A stretch of DNA of 64,000 nt from Paenibacillus sp. JNUCC-31 (GTDB taxonomy: Bacteria > Bacillota > Bacilli > Paenibacillales > Paenibacillaceae). How positions within the stretch are numbered: the first letter of the stretch is position 1; every line of letters starts with the position of its first letter. The stretch covers positions 6,510,001 to 6,574,000 of the forward strand of contig NZ_CP062165.1 of assembly GCF_014844075.1 (NCBI RefSeq), written 5' to 3'. The notes beneath the pieces were generated by a model. That model was not told where the DNA came from. It saw nothing but the letters and a program-made list of their open reading frames with translations, and did no database searches. Both the position numbers and the translations under genes were made by a program. This document shows, piece by piece, positions 34,830 to 44,344 of the stretch.

Positions 34830-35910
34830 AACAGATTCTGTGAAAGACCAGATTTGGGTTGTTGGCGGATATGGTCAGGTGGGGCAAATGATATGTACGC
34901 AACTGGGAGGATTGTTTCCTGGCAAGGTATGGGCGGCAGGTACGCGGATGAATCGGGCTGAGGAATTCAGCCGATCTACGGGCGGTATAGTCCAGCCGCT
35001 TCAATTGGATGTACGAAAAGCGATTGATCCTATTGTGCTTCAATCGGTCAAGTTGGTGGTCATGTGTGTGGACCAGACGGATACCCGATTTGTCGAGGCT
35101 TGTGCGAAAGCAGGGACAGATTATATTGATATTTCAGCCAATTATGACTTTCTGGGTCAGGTCGAACAGCTGCATTCCAAAATGCAGCGTTCCAAAGCAA
35201 CAGCCATGCTTAGTGTGGGACTGTCGCCTGGTGTGACCAATCTGCTTGTGCGTGAAGCAGGTGCCCATATGGAACAAGTAGACAAAGCGGACATTACCGT
35301 TATGCTGGGACTGGGTGAGAAACACGGGAAAGCCGCGGTGGAGTGGACTGTGGATCAGATGAATGCCACCTATCAGGTCATGAAAAAGGGCAAGCCAGTC
35401 GAAGTGCAAAGTTTTCACGATGGTAAATGGATTGATTTTGGGGCAGATCTGGGCTGCAGGAAAGCGTATCGGTTTAACTTTTCGGATCAACACGTCGTTG
35501 CTCGTACACTTCGTATTCCAACGGTTTCCACTCGGTTATGTCTCGATTCCCGTTGGATGACCAGATCCATGGCCATCTCGAAACGTATTGGGCTGTTCAA
35601 ACTACTGCATATTCCCTCCCTTCGTAATGGTACGGTCAAGGCTTTTGGGGTTATTCCCGGAGGGGAGCCGAAGTTTGCAGTTAAGGTAGATGCAGTGGGA
35701 TGGAAAAAGGGCAAACAAGTCCATGTCGAGCAGCTGCTGGTTGGCGAACGTGAAGCGGATGCAACAGCAGCAGTTGCGGCGGCAGTAGCGGAGCGAATGT
35801 ATCGGACGGAACTGCCGCATGGTGTTTATCACATTGAACAATGCCTTTCCTTGCAGCATATTCAGGAAGCACTACGTTTTCCATTGAAAATAACAACGAA
35901 GATTACGTAA
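34813..35910 (+). CDS. Saccharopine dehydrogenase-like NAD(P)-binding protein
   Basis: 365 residues. The Rossmann motif is IWVVGGYGQVGQMICTQL. The central region (TDTRFVEACAKAGTDYIDISA, SVGLSPGVTNLLVREAG) matches the saccharopine dehydrogenase family. Such proteins include true saccharopine/homospermidine enzymes and uncharacterised oxidoreductases. The reaction is not known here. GGAGG precedes the ATG at a normal distance. It is translated as an overlapping pair with the methyltransferase. Confidence 0.82.
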   Translation: MRNETKTDSVKDQIWVVGGYGQVGQMICTQLGGLFPGKVWAAGTRMNRAEEFSRSTGGIVQPLQLDVRKAIDPIVLQSVKLVVMCVDQTDTRFVEACAKAGTDYIDISANYDFLGQVEQLHSKMQRSKATAMLSVGLSPGVTNLLVREAGAHMEQVDKADITVMLGLGEKHGKAAVEWTVDQMNATYQVMKKGKPVEVQSFHDGKWIDFGADLGCRKAYRFNFSDQHVVARTLRIPTVSTRLCLDSRWMTRSMAISKRIGLFKLLHIPSLRNGTVKAFGVIPGGEPKFAVKVDAVGWKKGKQVHVEQLLVGEREADATAAVAAAVAERMYRTELPHGVYHIEQCLSLQHIQEALRFPLKITTKIT

Positions 35911-35999
35911 ATCATATATGTGGTTGGATCATTTTTTTGCTCGGGCTCTCCGATCTGCTATGATGGAACAAATAATCATGGCTTGAACGGAGGGAGATC

Positions 36000-36293
36000 A
36001 TGAACTGCATTGCTGTATTGCCTTATTACAAAGTACAAAGAGAAGTGACGGGTCTCGCACAGGAGATACTGCAGAGCGATCGGTCCATGATCCTGTATTC
36101 AGACAAGATTGTAACGAAATACCGGGAGTTTAATATTACGGAAGTGTTCGACATGTCCTTTCGGAGAATGGGGAATGAAGGTGGCTTTTTTTATCTGCAT
36201 ACAAGCACCGGAGTGTACCCTTATATGGTTAACATAGATCCAAAGCCTTTCATTCAAAGTTTCAGAACAATGACAACTCAAAAATTAACTTGA
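36000..36293 (+). CDS. Conserved hypothetical protein, 97 residues
   Basis: GGAGGGAGATC precedes the ATG, and a good promoter (TTGCTC with TATGAT about 16 bases apart) lies at 35938-35965. The sequence MNCIAVLPYYKVQREVTGLA has no signal peptide. It is followed by alternating beta-type segments (MILYSDKIVTKYREF, DMSFRRMGNEGGFFYLHT). It resembles a small PH-like or stress-type protein, but I do not recognise a family. Confidence 0.7.
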   Translation: MNCIAVLPYYKVQREVTGLAQEILQSDRSMILYSDKIVTKYREFNITEVFDMSFRRMGNEGGFFYLHTSTGVYPYMVNIDPKPFIQSFRTMTTQKLT

Positions 36294-36365
36294 CCTTGCC
36301 GTTACGTGAAGGCTTATCCTCGGATTTGGAAGAACCATAATCAATCCAGAGGAGCCGTGAAACCA

Positions 36366-37658
36366 ATGAGCATATTAATCCAGCAAGCCACCATCTTAAC
36401 GATGAAAGACACCGATGCCCCCTTCAAGGGGGATATTCGCATTGTAGGCGACCGTATCGCAGAGATCGCTCTCCACATCCAGCCTCAACCGGGTGATGAC
36501 ATTATGGACGGTAAACAAAAAGTGGCCATGCCGGGCCTGATCAATGCTCACCAGCATACACCGATGAGTCTGTTACGAGCATTCTCTGATGATCTGAAGC
36601 TCATGGACTGGCTGGACCGCAAGATGCTGCCCGCAGAAGCGCGGATGACCCCGGAAGACATCTACTGGGGAGCCCAATTATCCATCGCCGAGATGATCCG
36701 ATCAGGGACCACAGCTTACGCGGATATGTACATTCATATGAATGAGATCGCAGAAGCGGTAACGGAAAGTGGTATTCGGGCATCACTGACACGGGGAATG
36801 GTGTTCGTAGAGGATGATGGAGGACGCAGAGTACAGGAAGCCGTAGATTTGGTTCAACGATGGTCTGGTAAGGCTGAGGGCCGAATTACGACGATGTATG
36901 GACCGCATTCGCCCTATACTTGTCCGGTAGAACCTTTGCAGGAAGTAATTACGATGGCGGTACAGGAGAACGTGCCCATCCACATTCATCTGGCTGAGAC
37001 AAAAGAAGAGGTCGTGAAGATTCGTGAACGCTATCGCATGACGCCAACCGAGTATTTGGAAGAGGCAGGCATGTTTGAAAAAGCACACGTATTGCTTGCC
37101 CATGGCGTACACCTGAATCGCAGGGATATTGGCAGATTGAAAGGCATACGTGGCGGCGTGGCGCACAATCCGGTCAGCAATCTGAAGCTGGGATGCGGAA
37201 TTGCTCCGATCACCGAGATGATTGCACAGGGAATTAACGTGGGTCTTGGAACCGATGGAGCAGGAAGTGCGACAACCGTCGATATGTTTGAAGAGATCAA
37301 GGCTGCGACCTGGCTGCAGAAGCTGGATTATGGCGACCCCACCCGGTTGCCTGCAAAAGCTATTCTTCGGATGGCTACCCGCGGAAGTGCAGAACTCCTA
37401 AATATTCAGCACGATGTGGGTGTGCTGGAGGCAGGACGCAAGGCTGACCTGATCTTGATTGATCTGAAGAAACCACATTTGCAGCCTGTTCACGAACTGG
37501 AATCATTGCTCGCCTATAGCGTGAATGGTGCGGATGTGGATACCACGATTGTGAATGGTCGTGTGCTGATGAGAGACAGGCAGTTGCTGACCATTGATGA
37601 AGAAGAACTTTACCGTGAGGTGAACGTTAGGGCGAAGCGTATTGTTGAAGGGATTTAA
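36366..37658 (+). CDS. mtaD: Amidohydrolase, probable 5-methylthioadenosine/S-adenosylhomocysteine deaminase
   Basis: 430 residues. The metal sites read GLINAHQHTPMSLLRAFSDDL (H-x-H), IHIHLAETKEEVVK, LLAHGVHLNR and LGTDGAGSATTVDMFEE. The full set matches the MtaD/SsnA/TrzN amidohydrolase group, and the MDWLDRKMLPAEA segment fits MTA/SAH deaminase. The reaction is deamination of methylthioadenosine or S-adenosylhomocysteine to the inosine form using one metal ion. The ATG at 36366 has GGAG 11 bases upstream, and a GTG at 36357 is too close. A nearby methyltransferase would produce SAH, a loose link. Confidence 0.8.
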   Translation: MSILIQQATILTMKDTDAPFKGDIRIVGDRIAEIALHIQPQPGDDIMDGKQKVAMPGLINAHQHTPMSLLRAFSDDLKLMDWLDRKMLPAEARMTPEDIYWGAQLSIAEMIRSGTTAYADMYIHMNEIAEAVTESGIRASLTRGMVFVEDDGGRRVQEAVDLVQRWSGKAEGRITTMYGPHSPYTCPVEPLQEVITMAVQENVPIHIHLAETKEEVVKIRERYRMTPTEYLEEAGMFEKAHVLLAHGVHLNRRDIGRLKGIRGGVAHNPVSNLKLGCGIAPITEMIAQGINVGLGTDGAGSATTVDMFEEIKAATWLQKLDYGDPTRLPAKAILRMATRGSAELLNIQHDVGVLEAGRKADLILIDLKKPHLQPVHELESLLAYSVNGADVDTTIVNGRVLMRDRQLLTIDEEELYREVNVRAKRIVEGI

Positions 37659-37697
37659 CGGCAGGGTATGGAGTGGCAAAAACAAATACTAGTAAAA

Positions 37698-37745
37698 CGA
37701 AACAAGCTGAGTCCTGTAAGCATTATGGATTCGGCTTGTTTCGTG
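37698..37745 (+). terminator. Hairpin after mtaD
   Basis: The arms ACGAAACAAGCTGA and TCGGCTTGTTTCGT pair almost perfectly. No long T run follows, so it may work with the second hairpin just downstream. Confidence 0.6.
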
Positions 37746-37765
37746 TAAATATCGTGATTTGGCAC

Positions 37766-37815
37766 CCATACTTACTTGACATGATTCCTTTCAAGTAAGT
37801 ATGGATGTCTTTTTT
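37766..37815 (+). terminator. Strong terminator before the ABC operon
   Basis: A perfect 14-bp stem, CCATACTTACTTGA / TCAAGTAAGTATGG, with an 11-base loop, is followed closely by seven T. It isolates the next operon from mtaD. Confidence 0.85.
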
Positions 37816-37928
37816 GCGTGCAGGCAGACGTGGCTTGCCCAGTTCATTATCAGTTCACATAAATTTGTTAGGATATGAAGCAATAAATAGATAGAAATAG
37901 CGCATGACCAGGAGAGGAAGAGACCCAG

Positions 37929-39893
37929 ATGAAAATATTAGAAGTTAAAAATGTGAAGAAATCATACACGTTGTATGGTAAGGAAAAGGTTCCGGTGCTC
38001 CACGGTTTGAACCTAAGCTTTGAGACCGGGGAATTTGTCTCCATCCTTGGTGAATCTGGTTGTGGCAAATCGACCCTGATGAATATTATTGGTGGGATGG
38101 ACTCCGATTATGAAGGGGATGTCCTTGTTCGCGGAAAGAATCTAAGTGCCATGACTGAAAAAGAAATGGATGATTATCGGAAGAATAACATTGGCTTTGT
38201 GTTTCAGAATTTCAATCTCATTCCACATTTATCTGTCTTGGAAAATGTTACAATTGCCATGCAAATGACGGATACAAGTGAGAAGGAACGTAATAAACGT
38301 GCCATAGATATTCTGACCGAGGTCGGACTGAAGGATCATCTGAACAAACGTCCCAACCAGCTGTCTGGTGGACAGAAGCAAAGGGTTTCCATAGCTCGCG
38401 CCTTATCCAATAATCCCGACATTATATTGGCTGATGAACCTACGGGTGCTCTGGATAAGGAAAATGGAGACCAAATCCTGGCATTGCTGGACAGCATAGC
38501 ACAAAAAGGGATGTTGGTCATTACCGTAACCCACTCCCAGAAAGTGGCCGATTCCGGAACGCGTATTGTAAAAGTAGAAGAGGGACGGATTAAGGATGAT
38601 ATGTATTTAAAAGATCCTTCCTTAACGATCTACCAAGGTGATAAAGATCCTTCCCGAAGCCTGGGCCTGTTGGCGTCCTTCAAAATGGCTCTCAAGAATA
38701 TGAAACTCAATGCCAAGCGTAATGTATTGGTAGCATTGGGTGGGTCCATAGGGATTTTAAGCGTACTTCTGATGCTCTCTTTAGGCAATGGAATCACGAG
38801 TTATATGAATAACGAGATTAATGCAAGTATGGACCCATTACTCGTGGACATCACTAAACCCAGTGAAGAATCCAAAGACATGCGCGGCCCGGAAGCCTTG
38901 ATGGCAACAGGTCAGACGTTTACGGACGCAGATATTGAAACCATTCGTAATTTCCCGAATGTGGATCATGTGCAGACGATCACCGCTGTGGATGGAAAAT
39001 CGACTCTGGTTTATGAAGAACAAACGGAGGGACTCACACAGTTAACAACGTTTACGGATGCTTTTGATAAAGAAATGATTACAGCAGGAACTTTACCCGA
39101 AATCAATCAAATCTTATTACCGCAGACAACGGCGACTAAACTCAGTGGAAATGACCAACCTGAATCTATGATAGGCAAGTCCATCCATCTATATATTAAT
39201 GAAATGGATGCTAACCATAAACCGATCATATTAGAAAAAGAAGTTATCATCTCAGGGGTGTATGAAGCAACGGAACAAAGAACTCCAATGCAACAGACCC
39301 CAGGATATCTTCCATCACAGACACTTGAGCAAATGTATACGGACAAAGGGATTACCATTGGCCCGATTCAAGTTAATGCCTATGCCACCGATATGAAATA
39401 TGTGAACGATATTAATACAGCTGCTGTGGATGCAGGTTTCTCTGGCTCCCAAACGGCAAAACTGATGGAGAGTATCACGACTTATGTGAACATGGCTACA
39501 ATTGTTCTCTCAGGTATTGCAGGAATTTCATTAATCGTATCCGGTATCATGATATTGGTGGTGCTTTACATTAGTGTAGTGGAACGGACCAAGGAAATAG
39601 GAATTCTTCGAGCGATCGGGGCAAGAAAGAAAGATATCAAGCGAATATTCTTTTCCGAATCTGCCTTATTAGGTGTGTTCAGTGGTATCATTGCGGTAGT
39701 CTTTGCAGTAATCATTAGCTACGTGTTAAATATTTTCTTGGATAACGCTTTTGGAGCAAAACTGATTAATCTATCCGGATATTATATCGTGTTCGGAATC
39801 GTTGTAAGTACAGTGATTAGTATCATCGCTGGTTTGATGCCATCATCGAAGGCTGCCAAGCTGGATCCGATGGAATCTTTACGATATGAATAA
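37929..39893 (+). CDS. MacB-type ABC transporter, ATPase fused to permease
   Basis: 654 residues. The N-terminal ATPase (1-235) has Walker A GESGCGKST, signature LSGGQKQR and Walker B IILADEPTG. The FtsX-like permease has one helix at about 265-285, a large extracellular domain (about 290-515) and three helices at about 525-640, ending PSSKAAKLDPMESLRYE. These exporters act on macrolides, peptides or lipoproteins across the membrane. It is the first gene of an operon with a response regulator and kinase (28 and -4 base spacing), so a peptide or drug signal is likely. Confidence 0.88.
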   Translation: MKILEVKNVKKSYTLYGKEKVPVLHGLNLSFETGEFVSILGESGCGKSTLMNIIGGMDSDYEGDVLVRGKNLSAMTEKEMDDYRKNNIGFVFQNFNLIPHLSVLENVTIAMQMTDTSEKERNKRAIDILTEVGLKDHLNKRPNQLSGGQKQRVSIARALSNNPDIILADEPTGALDKENGDQILALLDSIAQKGMLVITVTHSQKVADSGTRIVKVEEGRIKDDMYLKDPSLTIYQGDKDPSRSLGLLASFKMALKNMKLNAKRNVLVALGGSIGILSVLLMLSLGNGITSYMNNEINASMDPLLVDITKPSEESKDMRGPEALMATGQTFTDADIETIRNFPNVDHVQTITAVDGKSTLVYEEQTEGLTQLTTFTDAFDKEMITAGTLPEINQILLPQTTATKLSGNDQPESMIGKSIHLYINEMDANHKPIILEKEVIISGVYEATEQRTPMQQTPGYLPSQTLEQMYTDKGITIGPIQVNAYATDMKYVNDINTAAVDAGFSGSQTAKLMESITTYVNMATIVLSGIAGISLIVSGIMILVVLYISVVERTKEIGILRAIGARKKDIKRIFFSESALLGVFSGIIAVVFAVIISYVLNIFLDNAFGAKLINLSGYYIVFGIVVSTVISIIAGLMPSSKAAKLDPMESLRYE

Positions 39894-39921
39894 ATACATT
39901 TGCGGAAAGGATAGTGGATAA

Positions 39922-40590
39922 ATGAACTCCATTCTTGTGGTTGATGATGATTCCCATATCCGCAAACTAATTCGAATTTATCTCGAAAAAAGTCAATTTT
40001 CCGTAGTGGAAGCGGCTGATGGTCAAGAAGCACTGGAACTCTTATCTCATACAAAAATCGATTTAGCGATTGTGGATGTGATGATGCCTCGGATCAATGG
40101 TATTGAATTGACGGAAGATATTCGATCTTATATGGATATGCCGATTCTGATGGTGACTGCCAAAGGCGAATCCAAGGATAAAGTCAGAGGATTTAATGCA
40201 GGTTCAGACGATTATTTAGTAAAACCTTTTGACCCTGTAGAGTTAATCTTGCGAGTGAAATCGTTATTGAAGAGATACAACAAGATATCATCGAATGTGA
40301 TTCACATAGGTGGTGTAACGATTGACTTGGGCAATTTGACAGTTGTTGCAGCAGATCGAACGGTTGAATTGAAAAAAAAGGAATGTGAATTGTTATTTGC
40401 TCTGGCGAGTTCGTCAGGGCAAATATTAACACGCACACAGCTTATTGAAGATATATGGGGAATGGATTACGAAGGCGATGAGCGCACAGTTGACGTGCAT
40501 ATCAAACGGTTAAGAGAACGATTGGAGTCGATCCCTGAGCTCGTAATTTCGACAGTAAGAGGACTTGGATATCGTCTGGAGCTGGCATGA
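39922..40590 (+). CDS. OmpR/PhoB-family response regulator
   Basis: 222 residues. The receiver has DDD acidic residues at 8-10, phospho-Asp in AIVDVMMPRING, Thr in LMVTAKG and Lys in YLVKPFDP. The winged HTH ends VDVHIKRLRERLE and TVRGLGYRLEL. Its stop overlaps the kinase start (ATGA). It probably controls the upstream ABC gene. Confidence 0.92.
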   Translation: MNSILVVDDDSHIRKLIRIYLEKSQFSVVEAADGQEALELLSHTKIDLAIVDVMMPRINGIELTEDIRSYMDMPILMVTAKGESKDKVRGFNAGSDDYLVKPFDPVELILRVKSLLKRYNKISSNVIHIGGVTIDLGNLTVVAADRTVELKKKECELLFALASSSGQILTRTQLIEDIWGMDYEGDERTVDVHIKRLRERLESIPELVISTVRGLGYRLELA

Positions 40591-41924
40591 AAATGGTGAG
40601 GAAAAGCCTGCGTCTTCGAATCGTAGCTACATTTATTGGTATTGTTCTTGCCAGTTTGATTCTCTCCTTTATAATTAATATTCGTTCTCAGGAAAAGACT
40701 CCGAACCATTCTATTCTCGGCGTTGCTGAAGATATCGCAGCAATCATAAACCTGATCGATGATCCGGAGAAAGTTGAATCAAGCTTTGATATCTTTGCAC
40801 GATACGGCTTGAACATAACTTCTGTGAATGAACACAGTGAAGTTCTTTCTTCCTTACCAAAGGAAAAAGTTAATTCGTTATTTAAGGCGAGTCCAGCCGA
40901 TGCGGTTATTTTATCCAACAAAGATGGAACTGCAATTGTGGGTGTTCCCGGAATGAACGATAAGATCGGTGCACTTCTGATCCAAAGTGATTTTTCGTCC
41001 ATTTTTCATAATCTGAGAAACACGCTCCTCATATCGCTATTTACAGTCTTGGTCATTGGAAGCTTATTAATCCTGTTCATGTCGGGGTACATTGTGAAGC
41101 CGATCAAAAGGCTAACGGTTGCAGCCAAGAAAATGGCATCAGGCGATTTATCGGTTCGGTTGAAGCATCATAATCAAGATGAGTTCGGTGAGTTGATGGA
41201 GAGTTTTAATCATATGGCCAGCGAGTTGCAAAAAATAGATTCTGTTCGTGATGACTTTGTCAGCAACGTTTCCCATGAAATGCAGTCTCCGCTTACATCG
41301 ATTAGAGGATTCACGAAAGCGCTGCAAGATGGCGTTATTCCATTAGAAGAGCAGAAAGAACATTTGGATATCATATATGAGGAAACATTACGCCTGTCCA
41401 GGCTTAGTGATAATCTACTTCGATTAGCCTCTCTTGATTCGGAGCATCATCCGTTTAATTTCACCACATTCCAGTTAGATGAACAGTTAAGAAGGACTAT
41501 CGTACTGGCGGAACCACAGTGGGCACTCAAAAATATAAAGATTGAATTGGATTTATTACCTTGCGAAATCACGGTGGATAAAGACCTGTTCGATCAGGTC
41601 TGGCAAAATTTAATGAACAATGCGATAAAATATACAGGGCAAGAGGGAACCATTCATGTAGAGATTGAGATGTCTACACCATTTGTGAAGGTATGTATTA
41701 GAGATTCAGGACAAGGCATACCGGAGGAAGCCCTTCCTTATATCTTCGATCGATTTTATATGGTAGACAAAGCACGTAGCAGCTCGCTTAAAGGGAATGG
41801 ATTGGGGCTTTCCATTGTGATTAAAATTTTGAAGCTGCATCATTGTACAATCGATGTGGAGAGTAGCGTTGGAGAAGGCACACAGTTTACCGTAAAGATT
41901 CCCAGGTTGGTTACTACAACCTGA
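40587..41924 (+). CDS. Sensor histidine kinase with HAMP domain
   Basis: 445 residues. TM1 lies at about 10-30, with an extracytoplasmic sensor of about 120 residues, TM2 at about 150-175 and HAMP (IVKPIKRLTVAAKKMASGDL). HisKA reads DDFVSNVSHEMQSPLTSIRG. HATPase has N (NLMNNAIKYTG), G1 (DSGQGIPEEA) and G2 (GNGLGLSIV) boxes. It is cognate to the preceding regulator and ends before a terminator at 41943-42006. Confidence 0.92.
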   Translation: MKMVRKSLRLRIVATFIGIVLASLILSFIINIRSQEKTPNHSILGVAEDIAAIINLIDDPEKVESSFDIFARYGLNITSVNEHSEVLSSLPKEKVNSLFKASPADAVILSNKDGTAIVGVPGMNDKIGALLIQSDFSSIFHNLRNTLLISLFTVLVIGSLLILFMSGYIVKPIKRLTVAAKKMASGDLSVRLKHHNQDEFGELMESFNHMASELQKIDSVRDDFVSNVSHEMQSPLTSIRGFTKALQDGVIPLEEQKEHLDIIYEETLRLSRLSDNLLRLASLDSEHHPFNFTTFQLDEQLRRTIVLAEPQWALKNIKIELDLLPCEITVDKDLFDQVWQNLMNNAIKYTGQEGTIHVEIEMSTPFVKVCIRDSGQGIPEEALPYIFDRFYMVDKARSSSLKGNGLGLSIVIKILKLHHCTIDVESSVGEGTQFTVKIPRLVTTT

Positions 41925-41942
41925 GTAAATCAGAGCAGTACT

Positions 41943-42006
41943 AGCAATATTTAAACAATCGGGTTCCCCGTAATACAGGACTCAGGTTGCTTAAATATTG
42001 CTTTTT
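41943..42006 (+). terminator. Terminator after the ABC-RR-HK operon
   Basis: The arms AGCAATATTTAA and TTAAATATTGCT are separated by an imperfectly paired internal region and followed by five T. Confidence 0.8.
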
Positions 42007-42113
42007 GATGCGTTGTTTGCATACCGATTTTCATATATTGTTTTGTTTAGTAGCAGATCATTTGATAAGATAGAAGAGACGCAAGGATGAGTCTATTTGG
42101 TAGTGAAACTAGA

Positions 42114-42127
42114 GTTGAACGTTCAAC
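42114..42127. promoter_or_regulatory. Perfect palindrome upstream of the UbiD gene
   Basis: GTTGAACGTTCAAC is a 14-bp perfect palindrome 107 bases before the UbiD start. It is the right size for a TetR-, LacI- or MarR-type operator. No regulator gene is adjacent. Confidence 0.5.
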
Positions 42128-42233
42128 GCGTACTATTCTGTGAACTATTCTCCACGTCTATGTGAATATATGAACATATAAATTAATCGACTGTACGCAG
42201 CATCTATTAATATACAAAGAATGGAGCCATCCA

Positions 42234-44069
42234 ATGAAATATCGCAATATGGAAGATTGTATTAACGATCTGGAGCAGCACGGGCATTTGATTCGAGTGA
42301 AGGAAGAAGTGGACCCGCATCTGGAGATGGCAGCGTTACATATGAAAGTGCATGAGGCGAAAGGCCCGGCGCTGCTGTTCGAAAATGTGAAAGGTTCGAA
42401 GTTCCAGGCTGTTTCGAACCTGTTTGGCACCGTGGAACGAAGCAAATTCATGTTCCGTGGTACGCTTGAAGGCGTACAGCGAGTTATGGCGGTGCGTGGC
42501 GATCCCATGAAGGCACTCAAAACACCATTTCAGCATATCAGCACAGGTCTTGCCGCCTGGCAGGCTTTGCCCAAGCAGAAGTCGATCAGTCTGCCCGTAA
42601 CTGCCCAAGAAATTGAAATATCCGATCTGCCATTGATCAAGCATTGGCCCATGGATGGGGGAGCGTTCGTTACGCTGCCTCAGGTGTATTCGGAAGATCC
42701 AGACAAACCAGGAATCATGAATTCCAATCTGGGCATGTACCGGGTACAGTTAAGTGGCAATGATTACGAATTGAACAAGGAAATTGGACTGCACTACCAG
42801 ATTCATCGCGGGATCGGTATTCATCAGGCCAAGGCAGTCAAAAAGGGAGAACCTCTGAAAGTGAGCATCTTTATTGGCGGTCCACCGGCGCATACGCTCT
42901 CTGCGGTCATGCCTTTGCCGGAGGGACTCAGTGAAATGACTTTTGCCGGATTACTTGCCGGACGCCGCTTCCGTTACAGTTATAAGGATGGATATTGCAT
43001 CAGCAATGACGCCGATTTTGTCATCACGGGGGATATCTACCCCGATGAGACAAAGCCGGAGGGACCGTTCGGAGACCATCTTGGATACTATAGTTTGACG
43101 CATCCGTTTCCGTTAATGAAAGTGCATAAAGTATACGCCAAGCCAAACGCGATCTGGCCATTTACTGTGGTGGGTCGTCCTCCGCAAGAGGATACGGCAT
43201 TTGGGGATCTGATTCACGAAATTACGGGGGATGCCATCAAACAGGAGATTCCGGGGGTAAAAGAAGTCCATGCAGTTGATGCAGCAGGGGTTCATCCACT
43301 TCTGTTTGCAATTGGGAGTGAGCGTTATACTCCGTATCAGACCGTAAAACAGCCCACAGAGCTGCTGACGATTGCAAGTCGAATTCTCGGTACCGGCCAG
43401 CTCAGCTTGGCGAAATACCTGTTTATTACGGCAGAGGATCAGCAACCGCTGGATACGCATCGGGAAGTGGAATTCCTGACGTACATTCTGGAACGAATGG
43501 ATCTGCAACGGGACATTCATTTCCATACCAATACAACGATTGATACGCTGGATTACTCCGGAACCGGATTGAATAGCGGCAGTAAGGTTATATTTGCAGC
43601 CTATGGAGACAAAATTCGGGAGCTGTGTAGAGACGTGCCGGAGTCACTAAAGAACATTCGAGGCTACACGAATCCACAGCTTGTGATGCCAGGAATTGTT
43701 GCCGTTCAGGGAGCGCCATTCACCACTTATGCGGATACAGAGCAAGAAATGAAGACATTCACGGATCTGCTGAGCGAAAAAGGAGATCTGTCCTCATGTC
43801 CAATGATCATCTTATGTGATGACAGCTCTTTCCTGAGTGCCAATCTGAGCAACTTCTTGTGGGCAACATTTACTCGCAGTAACCCGTCTCATGATATGTA
43901 TGGGGTGAACAGCGGTTACAGTTATAAACATTGGGGCTGTGACCGGATCATCATTGATGCCAGAGTCAAGCCGCATCAGGCACCACCGCTTATTCCGGAC
44001 CCCGCTGTTGAGAAACGTATTGAACGCTTTTTCGCGCAGGGAGCGAGTCTGAGCTCGATCCAAATATAA
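42234..44069 (+). CDS. UbiD-family decarboxylase
   Basis: 611 residues, the usual length for UbiD-type enzymes. Characteristic segments are ALLFENVKGSKFQAVSNLFGT, GPFGDHLGYYSLTHPFPLMKV, WPFTVVGRPPQEDTAFGDLIHE and WATFTRSNPSHDMYG. They bind prenylated FMN and reversibly decarboxylate aromatic or unsaturated acids, including 4-hydroxybenzoate-derived intermediates. The UbiX flavin prenyltransferase gene is not adjacent, so it must be elsewhere if the enzyme is active. The ATG has GGAG 8 bases upstream. The gene stands alone between terminators, with the palindrome at 42114 upstream. Confidence 0.9.
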   Translation: MKYRNMEDCINDLEQHGHLIRVKEEVDPHLEMAALHMKVHEAKGPALLFENVKGSKFQAVSNLFGTVERSKFMFRGTLEGVQRVMAVRGDPMKALKTPFQHISTGLAAWQALPKQKSISLPVTAQEIEISDLPLIKHWPMDGGAFVTLPQVYSEDPDKPGIMNSNLGMYRVQLSGNDYELNKEIGLHYQIHRGIGIHQAKAVKKGEPLKVSIFIGGPPAHTLSAVMPLPEGLSEMTFAGLLAGRRFRYSYKDGYCISNDADFVITGDIYPDETKPEGPFGDHLGYYSLTHPFPLMKVHKVYAKPNAIWPFTVVGRPPQEDTAFGDLIHEITGDAIKQEIPGVKEVHAVDAAGVHPLLFAIGSERYTPYQTVKQPTELLTIASRILGTGQLSLAKYLFITAEDQQPLDTHREVEFLTYILERMDLQRDIHFHTNTTIDTLDYSGTGLNSGSKVIFAAYGDKIRELCRDVPESLKNIRGYTNPQLVMPGIVAVQGAPFTTYADTEQEMKTFTDLLSEKGDLSSCPMIILCDDSSFLSANLSNFLWATFTRSNPSHDMYGVNSGYSYKHWGCDRIIIDARVKPHQAPPLIPDPAVEKRIERFFAQGASLSSIQI

Positions 44070-44083
44070 TTGGAATTGTAAAG

Positions 44084-44109
44084 AGCCCAATGATTATTCT
44101 GGGCTTTTT
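44084..44109 (+). terminator. Terminator after the UbiD gene
   Basis: The stem AGCCCA / TGGGCT with a 12-base loop is followed by five T. Confidence 0.85.
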
Positions 44110-44344
44110 GCCTATATATGTTTATAGTTAGACCTCTTTTCAGCAAAAGAGATCGAAACCGGGATTTTTTTCAAAATGGGAGTGAGGATAAAGTCTTATA
44201 CGTTCGTATTTCCTTCTGCGATTAAGGTCGTTTGGACTATGGAGAAAAAGTGATTATTTATCGATATAAAGTAGTATAGGGATTTTTGGGACCCGATGTA
44301 ACGGGTGCTGTTGACTATAAATGATTGTTCAGGGGGAATACCGA

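Noticed and set aside
44281..44310. ACCCG/CGGGT hairpin before the HD-GYP gene as a riboswitch
   Set aside because: It is only a 5-bp stem; no conserved c-di-GMP riboswitch core could be recognised.
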